NCBI RefSeq assembly: GCF_021290385.1
Contig: NZ_CP089928.1
Coordinates: forward strand, 744,001 to 808,000
Length of the DNA: 64,000 bases
Source of the DNA: Microbulbifer sp. YPW16
GTDB lineage: Bacteria > Pseudomonadota > Gammaproteobacteria > Pseudomonadales > Cellvibrionaceae
Direction of reading: 5' to 3'
Part shown: positions 50,396-59,479 of the stretch, one piece after another
How positions within the stretch are numbered: position 1 is the stretch's first letter
How the letters are laid out: the number at the start of each line of letters is the position of its first letter
Position numbers and translations under genes: made by a program
Notes under the pieces: model-generated
The model's input: only the letters and a program-made list of their open reading frames with translations
Databases searched by the model: none
Told to the model about the DNA's origin: nothing

Positions 50396-51169
50396 TCAGT
50401 GACGCAGGCGCTTGCCGTGGGACATCAGGTGCAGTCCCCAGCCAAACAGTAGTGCAATAAATACCAGAACCCCAACAAAAGCCCAGGCCACATTGATATC
50501 GGAAACGCCCAGTACGCCGTAGCGGAAGGCGTTCACCATGTAGAGCACGGGGTTGAGCTTCGACAGTCCCTGGAAAAACGGTGACAGCAGGTCGATGGAG
50601 TAGAAAACCCCACCGAGGTAAGTCAACGGTGTCAGCACAAACGTGGGGATAATCGAGATATCGTCAAAGCTGTTGGCGAAAATGGCGTTGATGAACCCGG
50701 CGAGTGAGAACAGTACTGCGGCCAGGAAGACGATCGCCACTGTCATACCCAAATGCTGCACACCCAGGTCAGTGAAGAACAACGCGATCAATGTCACCAC
50801 AAAACCAACAATCAGCCCGCGCGATACGCCGCCCAGCACATAGCCGGCCATAATCACCCAGTTGGGGGTCGGCGATACCAGCAGTTCCTCAACGTTGCGC
50901 TGGAACTTGGCACTGTAAAAAGACGAGGCCACATTGGAGTAGGAATTGGTGATCACCGCCATCATGATCAGGCCGGGCACCACGAATTCCATATAGGAGA
51001 AGCCACCCATCTGGCCGATACGGCTGCCGATCAGGGAGCCGAAGATCACAAAGTACAGCGACATGGTAATCACCGGCGGCACCAGTGTCTGCGGCCAGAT
51101 CCGGGTGAAGCGGCGCACCTCGCGACGCAGGATGGTGGAGAATGAAGTCCAGATTGCGGTTGAATACAT
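50396..51169 (-). CDS. yadH: ABC-2 type transporter permease (YadH-like)
   Basis: This 257-aa inner-membrane permease has six hydrophobic segments. The N-terminal block carries TILRREVRRFTRIWPQTLVPPV and YFVIFGSLIGSRIG. The signature LTPLTYLGGVFYSIDLLSPF of ABC-2 permeases is present. The start codon overlaps the ATPase stop (TAATG), so the two are coupled and form a YadGH-type exporter of unknown substrate. Confidence 0.9.
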   Translation of the reverse strand: MYSTAIWTSFSTILRREVRRFTRIWPQTLVPPVITMSLYFVIFGSLIGSRIGQMGGFSYMEFVVPGLIMMAVITNSYSNVASSFYSAKFQRNVEELLVSPTPNWVIMAGYVLGGVSRGLIVGFVVTLIALFFTDLGVQHLGMTVAIVFLAAVLFSLAGFINAIFANSFDDISIIPTFVLTPLTYLGGVFYSIDLLSPFFQGLSKLNPVLYMVNAFRYGVLGVSDINVAWAFVGVLVFIALLFGWGLHLMSHGKRLRH

Positions 51170-52101
51170 TACCCCTCTCCCTCCTGCTTCGCATCCGCCA
51201 GCAGCGATACAAACAGCTCTTCCAGCCGGTTGGCCCGGTTGCGCATACTCACCACAGCGACATCCTGCTCCCCCAACCGGGTAAACAGGTCATTGAGTGA
51301 CTGCCCCTTCTCAACCGTCACTTCCAGGCTCGTCTCGTCCTGCAGCCGGCCTTCGAAGCCTCCCAGGTCGGGGCACTCAGCGAGCGGCTCCCGCACATCC
51401 AGGATAAAGACTTCCCGGTTCAGTGTTTTCAACAGGGAGCGGATGGAAGTGTTCTCGATAATGTCACCCTGGTCGATAATGGCGATATTGCGACACAGGC
51501 TCTCCGCCTCCTCCAGGTAGTGGGTCGTGAGGATAATCGTGGTGCCCTCGGCGTTGATCTGCTGCAGGAAGGTCCACATGGAACGGCGCAGCTCGATGTC
51601 CACGCCCGCGGTGGGCTCATCCAGGATCAGCAGTCGCGGCTCGTGGATCAGCGCGCGGGCGATCATCAGCCGGCGCTTCATGCCGCCCGACAGCATACGT
51701 GCCTGCACACTGCGTTTGTCCCACAGGCCCAGCTGCTTCAGGTACTTCTCGGTGCGCTCTTCTGCCAGTTTTCGTGGCATGCCGTAGAAGCCGCCCTGGG
51801 TGCAGACAATGTCATACACTTTCTCGAACTGGCTGAAATTGAATTCCTGCGGCACCACGCCGAGGAGTTGCTTGGCCGCTGCAAAATCCTTGTCGATATC
51901 CACCCCGAATATCGACACACTGCCGGCGGTCTTACGCACCAGCGAGCAGATAATACCGATTGTGGTGGACTTGCCCGCGCCATTGGGCCCCAGCAGGGCA
52001 AAGAAATCCCCCGGCTGGACATCGAAACTGATGCCCTTCAGGGCCTGGAAGCCGTTGTCGTAGGTCTTTTCGAGGTTGCGAATGGAAAGCGCAGCTGTCA
52101 T
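51169..52101 (-). CDS. yadG: ABC transporter ATP-binding protein (YadG-like)
   Basis: This 310-aa ATPase has Walker A GPNGAGKST, Q-loop VVPQEFNF, signature LSGGMKRR, Walker B LLILDEPTAGVD and H-loop TTHYLEEAE. The C-terminal 80 residues form the extension typical of YadG/DrrA-type exporters. AGGAGG lies 5-6 nt before the ATG at 52101; a longer in-frame ATG at 52203 has no such site. Confidence 0.92.
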   Translation of the reverse strand: MTAALSIRNLEKTYDNGFQALKGISFDVQPGDFFALLGPNGAGKSTTIGIICSLVRKTAGSVSIFGVDIDKDFAAAKQLLGVVPQEFNFSQFEKVYDIVCTQGGFYGMPRKLAEERTEKYLKQLGLWDKRSVQARMLSGGMKRRLMIARALIHEPRLLILDEPTAGVDIELRRSMWTFLQQINAEGTTIILTTHYLEEAESLCRNIAIIDQGDIIENTSIRSLLKTLNREVFILDVREPLAECPDLGGFEGRLQDETSLEVTVEKGQSLNDLFTRLGEQDVAVVSMRNRANRLEELFVSLLADAKQEGEG

Positions 52102-52241
52102 TGAATCCTCCTGCGGATAAGGGCGCATATTCAACGCCCTTAGCTGCCATATTGCAACCGGACAAACTATGGGGGTTTTTCCTACCACGGGGGACCGGGG
52201 CAAGCGGCCTGCCCGCCCAGACTGCTGCAGGGCCGGGATCC

Positions 52242-53606
52242 CTACCTGGCGCCCTGCACCAGCCGCACGAAATCCCGGTAGGCCGGGGAATCGGCCAGGA
52301 CCTGCTGGCCAGCTGCGATCAGGCGGTCAACTTCTGTATCCGTCAGGCGGAATGTGGTGCCGATATTGTTGAGGTACTGCCGGTCAGCATCGTTACGCAC
52401 CCGGTCAAAACTCACCTCCACAAAGTGGAAGGTCAGCGGCCGATCCGGTGTCGAGCTCTCATCCACCCACTGCTCAAACATCTTGCGGGTGATCAGTATG
52501 GTGTCGTCGCTGAAGCGCTGTATCTGGCTGCCGCTGACACTGCCCGCCACCTCCAGGAAGGGAGGTGAATGCGGCTCCTGCGCCCACTCTCGATGGGGAT
52601 GCGAATTGGCATTGACCAGTATCACAAGGATATGGCGGGCGTTGAGGTGGGGTAGCAGGCTGGAGTCGATTGCCGGGTCCGCGGTGAGGGTAATGGTGCG
52701 GTAATAACTGCGCAGCCCCAGGTTGTCGGAGATCCCCCCATCCACCAGGTGCAGCCACGGCCGCCGCTCCCGATCCAGGTATGCCTTCACACTGCGCGCG
52801 GCAATCTTCCTGGAGGTGAGCTGGTCGTCCTCCAGCGCCAGGTCCACCCAGGCGGGCTGCCGGAAACCACAGCTGCCGGCGTGGCTCTGGACTGCCACAG
52901 GTGAGAACACCAGTGGCACCGCCGATGACGCGGCCACCGCCCGGGACAGCGGGTAGCTTTCCAGGTCCAGGCAGAAAAGGTCGAACATTTCCTGCACGAA
53001 TGGCACGCGCTCACCGGTGGCAAGGTCCGTGCTGTTGATCACCACCCTGGGTACACCGGGCCTGACCAGTGCGCCCAGGGGGGCATCGTCAAACAGCAGC
53101 TCATCATAGTATTCCGCCGCCAGGTCGATGCGGCCGAAAGTCGGGCTGGCGAGGCGCTGCCAGTTGGAGGGGCTCAGGGCCCGCCGGACCAGCTCCCCCT
53201 GCACGTCCCGGCGCAGGAAGCGCTCCTCGTAATCGGCAAAGATGCGTTCGCCGTACAGGCCGTAATAGGCTGCGGTGAAACTGCCGCCGGATACCGAGGA
53301 AATCATGTCCACCTCCTGCAGCATCGTGCGCTCCCCGGCAGAGGTTCGCACCGGGGTCCGGTCCAGCTCCCTGAGGACCCCATAGGACAGCGCCGCAGCC
53401 CGTGTCCCACCACCGGAGAAGGCCAGCAGCACGGCAATCTCGGTGGACCGGTCACCGGTCATTTTCTCGCGTGCCGCCGCATTCCGCTCCGGCGACCAGC
53501 GCGCCAGCGGGACTGCCTGTTCAGGCATATAGGAACAGGCCGTACACGCCAGCAAGAGGCCGGCGACCAGAATACGTACCACTGCGACCGAAACATCCCT
53601 GCGCAC
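52242..53606 (-). CDS. Patatin-like phospholipase lipoprotein
   Basis: This 454-aa protein has a lipoprotein signal (LLLACTAC) and a patatin domain. The oxyanion motif is FSGGGTRAAALSYG, the nucleophile elbow is ISSVSGGSFTAAY (GxSxG) and the catalytic Asp is in LVDGGISDNLGL. It probably hydrolyses phospholipid or lysophospholipid acyl chains from an envelope location. A strong AGGAAGGAG lies 5 nt before a GTG at 53606; the ATG at 53624 is in frame but poorly spaced from any ribosome-binding site. It is the last minus-strand gene before the tRNA cluster terminator. Confidence 0.85.
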   Translation of the reverse strand: MRRDVSVAVVRILVAGLLLACTACSYMPEQAVPLARWSPERNAAAREKMTGDRSTEIAVLLAFSGGGTRAAALSYGVLRELDRTPVRTSAGERTMLQEVDMISSVSGGSFTAAYYGLYGERIFADYEERFLRRDVQGELVRRALSPSNWQRLASPTFGRIDLAAEYYDELLFDDAPLGALVRPGVPRVVINSTDLATGERVPFVQEMFDLFCLDLESYPLSRAVAASSAVPLVFSPVAVQSHAGSCGFRQPAWVDLALEDDQLTSRKIAARSVKAYLDRERRPWLHLVDGGISDNLGLRSYYRTITLTADPAIDSSLLPHLNARHILVILVNANSHPHREWAQEPHSPPFLEVAGSVSGSQIQRFSDDTILITRKMFEQWVDESSTPDRPLTFHFVEVSFDRVRNDADRQYLNNIGTTFRLTDTEVDRLIAAGQQVLADSPAYRDFVRLVQGAR

Positions 53607-53750
53607 TGTCACTCCTTCCTCCATGGCCTTGTGAATACCGCCGGGCGGTCGTCTCCGGCTGCAAGTATAGGCATGGCTCCCGCTGGCGCGGTGCTCGTTT
53701 CCAGTATCCGGAAAGGGAGTGATGGCGGAATGAAGAAAGGAAGGAGCGGA

Positions 53751-53785
53751 AAATAAAAAAGCCGCTCAAATGAGCGGCTTTTCTA
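53751..53785 (-). terminator. Terminator of the tRNA cluster
   Basis: On the minus strand AAGCCGCTCA-TT-TGAGCGGCTT followed by U6 directly follows the first-listed tRNA-Gly, so it ends the tRNA transcript. Confidence 0.85.
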
Positions 53786-53787
53786 TC

Positions 53788-53863
53788 TGGAGCGGGAAAC
53801 CGGGTTCGAACCGGCGACCTCAACCTTGGCAAGGTTGCGCTCTACCAACTGAGCTATTCCCGC
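53788..53863 (-). tRNA. tRNA-Gly(GCC), copy 1
   Basis: This 76-nt tRNA has acceptor GCGGGAA with TTCCCGC, anticodon loop with GCC, T-loop GGTTCGAACC and encoded CCA. Confidence 0.95.
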
Positions 53864-53903
53864 GATCCTGTAACGCGGGGCTGCATTTGCAACCCCGCGG
53901 TAT

Positions 53904-53979
53904 TGGCATCCCCAAGGGGAGTCGAACCCCTGTTACCGCCGTGAAAGGGCGGTGTCCTAGGCCTCTAGACGATGGGGAC
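53904..53979 (-). tRNA. tRNA-Glu(TTC), copy 1
   Basis: This 76-nt tRNA begins GTCCCCATCGTCTAGAGGCC, has anticodon TTC in CCCTTTCACGG and ends with encoded CCA. It differs from copy 2 only in the acceptor region. Confidence 0.95.
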
Positions 53980-54098
53980 AGAAAACTTGCACAGGCTATT
54001 ACACCATGCGCTACCACACTGCCGTGGCATTACCTCGGGTTGCCCCTTGGTATACTTCGCATCGACAGGGTATTGCACCACATCGCCACGAAAGAAAC

Positions 54099-54174
54099 TG
54101 GAGCGGGAAACCGGGTTCGAACCGGCGACCTCAACCTTGGCAAGGTTGCGCTCTACCAACTGAGCTATTCCCGC
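54099..54174 (-). tRNA. tRNA-Gly(GCC), copy 2
   Basis: This copy is identical in sequence to copy 1 over all 76 nt as far as I can read; anticodon GCC and encoded CCA. Confidence 0.95.
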
Positions 54175-54176
54175 AA

Positions 54177-54252
54177 TGGCGTCCCCTAGGGGAGTCGAAC
54201 CCCTGTTACCGCCGTGAAAGGGCGGTGTCCTAGGCCTCTAGACGAAGGGGAC
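54177..54252 (-). tRNA. tRNA-Glu(TTC), copy 2
   Basis: This 76-nt tRNA begins GTCCCCTTCGTCTAGAGGCC, has anticodon TTC and a compensated acceptor stem end (CCTAGGGGAC region) relative to copy 1. Only 2 nt separate it from tRNA-Gly copy 2. It is the first tRNA of the minus-strand cluster. Confidence 0.95.
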
Positions 54253-54430
54253 CCAAGAACTTTCTTCTTCAGCACTCTTGGCGTCTCAGTGATCCGCTGT
54301 GCTTCAGAAGTGGGGCGCATTCTATGGAGCACCCGGGAAGCTGTCAACACCCGATTGAAAAAAATTTCCTGTTTTTTTCTTTTATAGTCAGGCACTTACC
54401 CGAATCACAGATCCGCGGCCCCGCGGCGCC

Positions 54431-55195
54431 CTACCCTTCTTGCTGGCCCTGCTCTGCCGCGAGTTCTTCCAGCTCCACCAGGAACTCCCGGATACGCCGG
54501 GCATTGGCCCCCAGGTCACTGACCCCGACACGGGAACTGGAGCGAATATCCACCCGCGAACCATCCTCCGCCGGGGTCACCCGCACCACCACGTCGTCAC
54601 TGAATCCCAGCAGGGCGGTGCGATCGACCGCTTCCAGGTGACCGGTCTCGTCGTCCCTGGCCACGATGCGCCAGCCCAGGTCCTCCGCCACCTGCGCCGC
54701 CATCCCGGTCACTTTTGCGACCGGCAAGTCCAGCTCCAGCGGCCTGATGTCCTCGTAGATATCGGCCTCCCGCTGTTGCTGCGCTACCGCCTCACCATCG
54801 TAGGCGGCGCTGTTATCACCTTCCTCACGCAACGACAGGATTGCCTGGTATTCCGGCGGGTTACTGAGGTCGGTGGTGATATCGTGGATCGGGGGCACAT
54901 CGAAGTTGCCCTTGCCCACTGTCAGCAATGGCACGGCCACCGGCAGCAGGCCAAGCACCACCCCCCAAAGTGCTGCCCGCCTGGCATCGGCGTGGCGCTT
55001 CACCAGACCCCAGATAAACACCAGCATACTGACCAGCGCCATTCCCAGGGCCCCCAGGCCGGCATACTTGAATACCTGGAACACCGGCCGGAAATGTACC
55101 AGCTCCAGCCGTAGTGCCAGGCCGGCCATAAAGATGATGGCGATCAGGAGTAGCTGGATCCTTACCAGCCAACGACTCCAATGGGTATGTTTCAT
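54431..55195 (-). CDS. DUF1499 membrane protein
   Basis: This 254-aa protein has three N-terminal membrane segments (residues about 8-105) and a C-terminal DUF1499 domain (about 115-240) with GKGNFDVPPIHDITTDLSNPP and GFSDDVVVRVTPAEDGSRVDIRSSSRVG. Function is unknown across the family. The start at 55195 overlaps the msrB stop (ATGA), so it is translated with msrB; a longer frame to 55453 is only the shadow of msrB. Confidence 0.85.
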   Translation of the reverse strand: MKHTHWSRWLVRIQLLLIAIIFMAGLALRLELVHFRPVFQVFKYAGLGALGMALVSMLVFIWGLVKRHADARRAALWGVVLGLLPVAVPLLTVGKGNFDVPPIHDITTDLSNPPEYQAILSLREEGDNSAAYDGEAVAQQQREADIYEDIRPLELDLPVAKVTGMAAQVAEDLGWRIVARDDETGHLEAVDRTALLGFSDDVVVRVTPAEDGSRVDIRSSSRVGVSDLGANARRIREFLVELEELAAEQGQQEG

Positions 55196-55596
55196 TCCTT
55201 GCCCCCCTTGTCCGGATCCAGTTTCACCGACAACGAATTGACGCAGTAGCGCAACCCGGTTTCCGTGGGCCCATCCGGGAATACATGTCCCAGGTGGGAG
55301 TTGCAGCTCGCGCAGAGAATTTCGATACGCTGCATCCCCAGGGAATTGTCCGGACGCTCCTCGACCGCCCCACTGCGAATTGCGGCATCGAAACTCGGCC
55401 AGCCGCAACCGGCATCGAACTTGGATTCCGAGTGAAACAGCACTTCGCCGCAACAGCGGCAGCGGTAGGTGCCGTCCTCGAAACAGTCCCAGTATTCACC
55501 GGAGAAGGGCCGCTCCGTGCCCGCCTTGCGGCAGACATGGAACTCTTCATCGGTGAGTCGCTCGCGCCAGTAGTTATCGTCTTTCTCTTTTGACAT
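55192..55596 (-). CDS. msrB: Peptide-methionine (R)-S-oxide reductase MsrB
   Basis: MsrB repairs methionine-R-sulfoxide in proteins. The 134-aa sequence has the two zinc CxxC pairs (CRCCGEVLF; CASCNSHLGHVF) and the catalytic-region LRYCVNSLSVKL. The start WRERLTDEEFHVCRKAGTERPFSG is standard. AGGAG lies 5 nt before the ATG. It is coupled to the DUF1499 gene and divergent from alaA. Confidence 0.95.
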   Translation of the reverse strand: MSKEKDDNYWRERLTDEEFHVCRKAGTERPFSGEYWDCFEDGTYRCRCCGEVLFHSESKFDAGCGWPSFDAAIRSGAVEERPDNSLGMQRIEILCASCNSHLGHVFPDGPTETGLRYCVNSLSVKLDPDKGGKE

Positions 55597-55727
55597 ACTC
55601 TCCTGTCCCTAATCAGTTACCGCAGTGGGAACCCCGCATACGGGTGATGCCGGCCCGCCCGGCCATCATCATCGCCTGTGAGCAACATCCTACGTTTAGC
55701 ACCTTGCCAAGGATTACCTGACTCACC

Positions 55728-56942
55728 ATGAAGGACATTCTGAAATCGGAAAAGCTGCACGGCGTCTGTTACGAAATCCGTGGCCCGGTCATGGAGCACG
55801 CCTACCGGATGGAAGAGGAAGGCCATCGCATCCTCAAGCTGAATATCGGCAACCCGGCCCCGTTCGGTTTCGACGCGCCCGATGAAATTATCCAGGATGT
55901 CATTCACAACCTGTCCCTCGCCCAGGGCTATGTGGAATCCAAGGGGCTGTTTGCCGCCCGCAAGGCCATCATGCAGGAATGCCAGACCCTGGGGATCCCG
56001 AATGTCGATATCGATGATATCTACCTGGGCAATGGTGTATCCGAACTGATTTCCATGGCCACCCAGGCTCTGCTCAATGATGGCGATGAACTCCTGCTGC
56101 CTATGCCCAACTACCCCCTGTGGATGGCAGCCACCAATCTCACCGGCGCCAACCCGGTCCTGTATCGCTGTGACGAACAGGCGGACTGGTTACCCGACAT
56201 CGACGACATCAGGGCAAAGATAACACCGCGTACCCGGGGAATTGTAGTCATCAATCCCAACAACCCCACCGGAGCCGTCTACCCGCGCGCATTGCTGGAA
56301 GAAATAGTGGAACTGGCGCGCCAGCACGACCTGGTGATCTTCGCCGACGAGATCTATAGCAAGATCCTGTACGACGACACCGAGTTCACCCCCATGGCCA
56401 GCCTGGCCGAGGATGTGCTGTGCCTGAGCTTCAATGGCCTGTCCAAGTCCTACCGCCTGGCCGGGTTCCGCTCTGGCTGGATGATTGTCAGCGGTGCCCG
56501 CCACCGGGCCGGGGGCTTTATCGAGGGCATGGATATTCTCTCCTCCATGCGGCTGTGCGGCAACGTACCGGCGATGTTCGCCGTGCAGACCGCCCTGGGG
56601 GGCTACCAGAGCATCAACGACCTGGTACTGCCCGGCGGCCGCCTGCGCCAGCAGCGTGACCTGGCCTGGAATATGCTGAACGACATCCCCGGGGTCAGCT
56701 GCGTAAAGCCGAAGGGAGCCATTTACCTCTTCCCGCGGATACACCTGGACCGCCACCGCATCAAGGATGACGAGCAACTGGTGCTGGAATTCCTGCGCCA
56801 GGAGAAAATCCTGCTGGTACAGGGCAGCGCCTTTCACTGGGACGCACCCGACCACCTGCGCATTGTCTTCCTGCCCCGCGTCGACGACCTGTCCGACGCC
56901 ATTGGCCGGCTGGGCAACTTCCTCGAGCGTTACACGGGATAA
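55728..56942 (+). CDS. alaA: Glutamate-pyruvate (alanine) aminotransferase AlaA
   Basis: This 404-aa class I PLP aminotransferase makes L-alanine from pyruvate and glutamate. PLP lysine is in FNGLSKSYRLAGFRSGWM, with PNNPTGAVYP and FADEIYSKILYDD as further cofactor contacts. It opens KLHGVCYEIRGPVMEHAYRMEEEG, typical of AlaA (E. coli 405 aa). It is 14 bp upstream of a small unknown gene on the same strand. Confidence 0.93.
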   Translation: MKDILKSEKLHGVCYEIRGPVMEHAYRMEEEGHRILKLNIGNPAPFGFDAPDEIIQDVIHNLSLAQGYVESKGLFAARKAIMQECQTLGIPNVDIDDIYLGNGVSELISMATQALLNDGDELLLPMPNYPLWMAATNLTGANPVLYRCDEQADWLPDIDDIRAKITPRTRGIVVINPNNPTGAVYPRALLEEIVELARQHDLVIFADEIYSKILYDDTEFTPMASLAEDVLCLSFNGLSKSYRLAGFRSGWMIVSGARHRAGGFIEGMDILSSMRLCGNVPAMFAVQTALGGYQSINDLVLPGGRLRQQRDLAWNMLNDIPGVSCVKPKGAIYLFPRIHLDRHRIKDDEQLVLEFLRQEKILLVQGSAFHWDAPDHLRIVFLPRVDDLSDAIGRLGNFLERYTG

Positions 56943-56956
56943 ACCGAAGCCTGGAT

Positions 56957-57355
56957 ATGCTGGACGACCTGCACATACACGATTTTTACCGCGATGCCGG
57001 CCGCACCCTGCTGGCCCTGTTCCTGCAGTTTCCCGCACCGTCGACGGTGTATGTGGAGGATATTGCGGGGCCCGATACCCCGGACGAATTCGGCCTGCAC
57101 TCACCGCGCCACCTGGCCTGCCTGGGTGCCATGACCTGGCTGAAGCAGAGTGGCTATATCCATTTCACCCAGCTGGTGCGCCAGGAGGCAGTGGAGGAGG
57201 CGAGTCTCACCCACAGCGCTTTCCTGCTGCTGGTGCGCCGCGACGGCGACGGGATCAGCAACGCACAGCGCCTGGACCAGGTTGTGCGCAGCGGTTCCTC
57301 CCCCCAGCTACAGGAGTTGATGGAACACCTGATGCGTGAGATGGCCCTGCTCTGA
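56957..57355 (+). CDS. Conserved hypothetical protein
   Basis: This 132-aa protein is predicted to be soluble and mainly helical, with LHIHDFYRDAGRTLLALFLQ at the start and ELMEHLMREMALL at the end. I do not recognise a domain. The composition agrees with neighbouring genes, and it follows alaA closely on the same strand, so I take it as real. It converges with the methyltransferase operon. Confidence 0.65.
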   Translation: MLDDLHIHDFYRDAGRTLLALFLQFPAPSTVYVEDIAGPDTPDEFGLHSPRHLACLGAMTWLKQSGYIHFTQLVRQEAVEEASLTHSAFLLLVRRDGDGISNAQRLDQVVRSGSSPQLQELMEHLMREMALL

Positions 57356-57392
57356 CGCGGGGCCGGCTTCAGGGGAAAGCCAACAGGGAAGG

Positions 57393-58343
57393 TCAGCGGC
57401 GAAAACGCACATGCAGCATTTTCAGTGCCGCATCCGGATCGCGATCAGGGAAGTCGGGATTCTGTGGCAAACGCCGCACGATCTCGTAGCGTGCGTCGGC
57501 ACGCTCGATCATCTCACGGAACAGCTGCTCGCTGTGCCCGGGCGAATTCATCACCAGCAACAGATCGGCTTCGTCTGCCAGGCATGCGGGCAGCAAGGGC
57601 AACAGCTCTGCATAGTGCTCATTGACGTCGAAGCGGCCCTTCTGGCGCGTGGGCGGGTCCACCACCGCCAGCTGGAATGGGCCGCGCCGGTCAAAGCGAT
57701 CGAACTCCCGCAGCGCATCCATTTTCAGGAACTGGATCCCTTTCTGCGGCAGGTCATTGAAGGCATGGTTCTGCCGGCCCCGCTTGAGGACACCGCCGTT
57801 CAGGTCCACATTCACCACTTTCAGTTCACCGCAGGCCCGCGCCACCACCGAGAAAGCACAGGTAAACGCGAACAGGTTGAGCATCTTCAGGTCAGCGCCT
57901 GCCGCAAGCTGCTCCCGCACCTGCTGCTCTAACCACTGCCGGCCGGGCTCGATATCGAGGAAAAACCCTACGTTCTGGCGTGCAAAGGTGAGTGGGAAAG
58001 CCAGTTCGCCGCGCCGGGCCACAGGCTCGGCCACCGGCAGGCCACAGGGCCACTCTACCGGCGCACCCTGCTGGTAGCGCCGCTGGGCGGCCACACCGCG
58101 GTAGCCATGGGGCCCAGCCAGCGCCCATAACGCCTGGCAGAGCGCCTCCTCGCTCTCATGGGGCTCAAAGAAGGTCACCAGCATTGCCGGGTGGAAGCTG
58201 TCCACACACACCTGCTCCAGCCCAGGCCAGCGACGGCCGCGCCCGTGGAAAAGCCGGCGACTGTCTCGATTGCCGGCGGCCCTGTCCTGCTCGAGCTTTT
58301 CCACCACCTGTTCCAGCAGGGGTCCCCAATCGGCGCTGATCAT
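57393..58343 (-). CDS. SAM-dependent methyltransferase, RlmI/RlmL-like
   Basis: This 316-aa class I methyltransferase resembles the catalytic part of 23S rRNA cytosine/guanine methyltransferases (COG1092). SAM-binding motif I reads MLNLFAFTCAFSVVA, the acidic loop is VVNVDLNGGVLKRG, and motif IV is AVVDPPTRQKGRF. The N-terminal PUA domain of RlmI is not evident, so the target is uncertain. It is the last gene of the operon, overlapping the NAD-kinase-like gene by ATGA. Confidence 0.8.
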   Translation of the reverse strand: MISADWGPLLEQVVEKLEQDRAAGNRDSRRLFHGRGRRWPGLEQVCVDSFHPAMLVTFFEPHESEEALCQALWALAGPHGYRGVAAQRRYQQGAPVEWPCGLPVAEPVARRGELAFPLTFARQNVGFFLDIEPGRQWLEQQVREQLAAGADLKMLNLFAFTCAFSVVARACGELKVVNVDLNGGVLKRGRQNHAFNDLPQKGIQFLKMDALREFDRFDRRGPFQLAVVDPPTRQKGRFDVNEHYAELLPLLPACLADEADLLLVMNSPGHSEQLFREMIERADARYEIVRRLPQNPDFPDRDPDAALKMLHVRFRR

Positions 58344-59479
58344 TCAAATTCTCCATTGCTGAGCGGGTAGAGAATTGCATCCCGGTAACCGGTAATCACC
58401 CGGATAAACCCGCTCCACTGCTCATCGAGCCCGGCATCGCCGCTGTCCACCAGCAGTGGCCGCCCGCCCAGCTCGGTTATCTTGGTCTTGGTGGCCACCA
58501 CAATCAGGTTGTCCCTGCCCACAGCACGCAGTACTGCGGGGGAAAACTGCTGGTTGCCCCGCCCAATCAGGTGCCCCTGGCCGCCGATGGCGGTGAGGAT
58601 AATTTTTACCGGGCCCTGGTGGCCCTCGATGGCCGCTTCGATTTCCGCCGCACCAATGTCCTCTGCCACCAGCGCACCATCGAGCAACAGGTCCACCCCC
58701 AGCAAGGTGCCGTCACAACCCACCTCATCGAGGATTGCCAGGGTGGTGGAGCCGGGCCCGACGATGTAGAGGGTTTCCGGGTCCAGGTCCTCTACCACAT
58801 CGGCGGCGATATCCGCCACCGCCAGCTCTTCAACCTCGCGGCCGGCGTTCTTGACCGCCTGCAGGAAATGCCCCTCTTCCGGCACCAGCAGTTCACCGTA
58901 ATGGCGGGTACTCACCCGGCCCTCGCGAAAGGATTTCTCATCGATATCGCGCACTTCGCGCTCGCGCAGGTCCACCAGCTGCCCCGCCATCAGCCGGCGT
59001 AACACCTCGGCGCCGGCGCGCGGGGAAATGGCAAAACAGGCCGAGTGCATCTTGACCCCGGCAGGAATGCCCAGCACCGGGAAGTCATCCCCCAGGGCAT
59101 TGACCATATTGCGCGCCGTGCCGTCACCACCAACAAATACAACCAGGTCGGCGCCGCTGTCGCGGATCACCTGTGCGGCGCGCTCACTGTCTGCGGGGGT
59201 GGTTGGCTCGCTTGCGGCTTCCCCCACCACCGTCACGGATAATCCCGCATCACGGGCCACGGTTTCACCCATATCGTTGGCGAAACAGAGAATCTCCAGC
59301 CGGTCGCGAAAGTCGGCCAGCCCAACCAGGGCCGTGGCCGCCCGCTTCTGCGCCTGGGGCTCCACCCCGGCTTCCAGCGCCTGCTGCACCGTCTCGGCGC
59401 CGTCGCTACCCTTCAGCCCCGCTGGGCCGCCGACCCCCGCCCACGGATTGATTACCAGTCCCAGTTTTTTCAGTTTCAC
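58340..59479 (-). CDS. ATP-NAD kinase/AcoX-like protein
   Basis: This 379-aa cytoplasmic protein of the NAD kinase/diacylglycerol kinase superfamily has LGLVINPWAGVGGPAGLKG at the N-terminus and the phosphate-binding motif VVFVGGDGTARNMVNAL, then VLGIPAGVKMHSACFA. It belongs to the AcoX-like group of uncertain substrate, distinct from true NadK. The GTG start overlaps the pdxB stop. Conserved next to pdxB and xni here, it may be a nucleotide or cofactor kinase. Confidence 0.78.
   Translation of the reverse strand: MKLKKLGLVINPWAGVGGPAGLKGSDGAETVQQALEAGVEPQAQKRAATALVGLADFRDRLEILCFANDMGETVARDAGLSVTVVGEAASEPTTPADSERAAQVIRDSGADLVVFVGGDGTARNMVNALGDDFPVLGIPAGVKMHSACFAISPRAGAEVLRRLMAGQLVDLREREVRDIDEKSFREGRVSTRHYGELLVPEEGHFLQAVKNAGREVEELAVADIAADVVEDLDPETLYIVGPGSTTLAILDEVGCDGTLLGVDLLLDGALVAEDIGAAEIEAAIEGHQGPVKIILTAIGGQGHLIGRGNQQFSPAVLRAVGRDNLIVVATKTKITELGGRPLLVDSGDAGLDEQWSGFIRVITGYRDAILYPLSNGEFE

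Noticed and set aside
53770..54233. Open frames with conserved-looking peptides (GNRVRTGDLNLGKVALYQLSY-like)
   Set aside because: They are translations across tRNA-Gly and tRNA-Glu genes, a known source of false proteins.
54253..54430. Possible small gene between the tRNA cluster and the DUF1499 gene
   Set aside because: The region is short, AT-rich near 54355-54390 and reads as the tRNA promoter; no frame has a ribosome-binding site.
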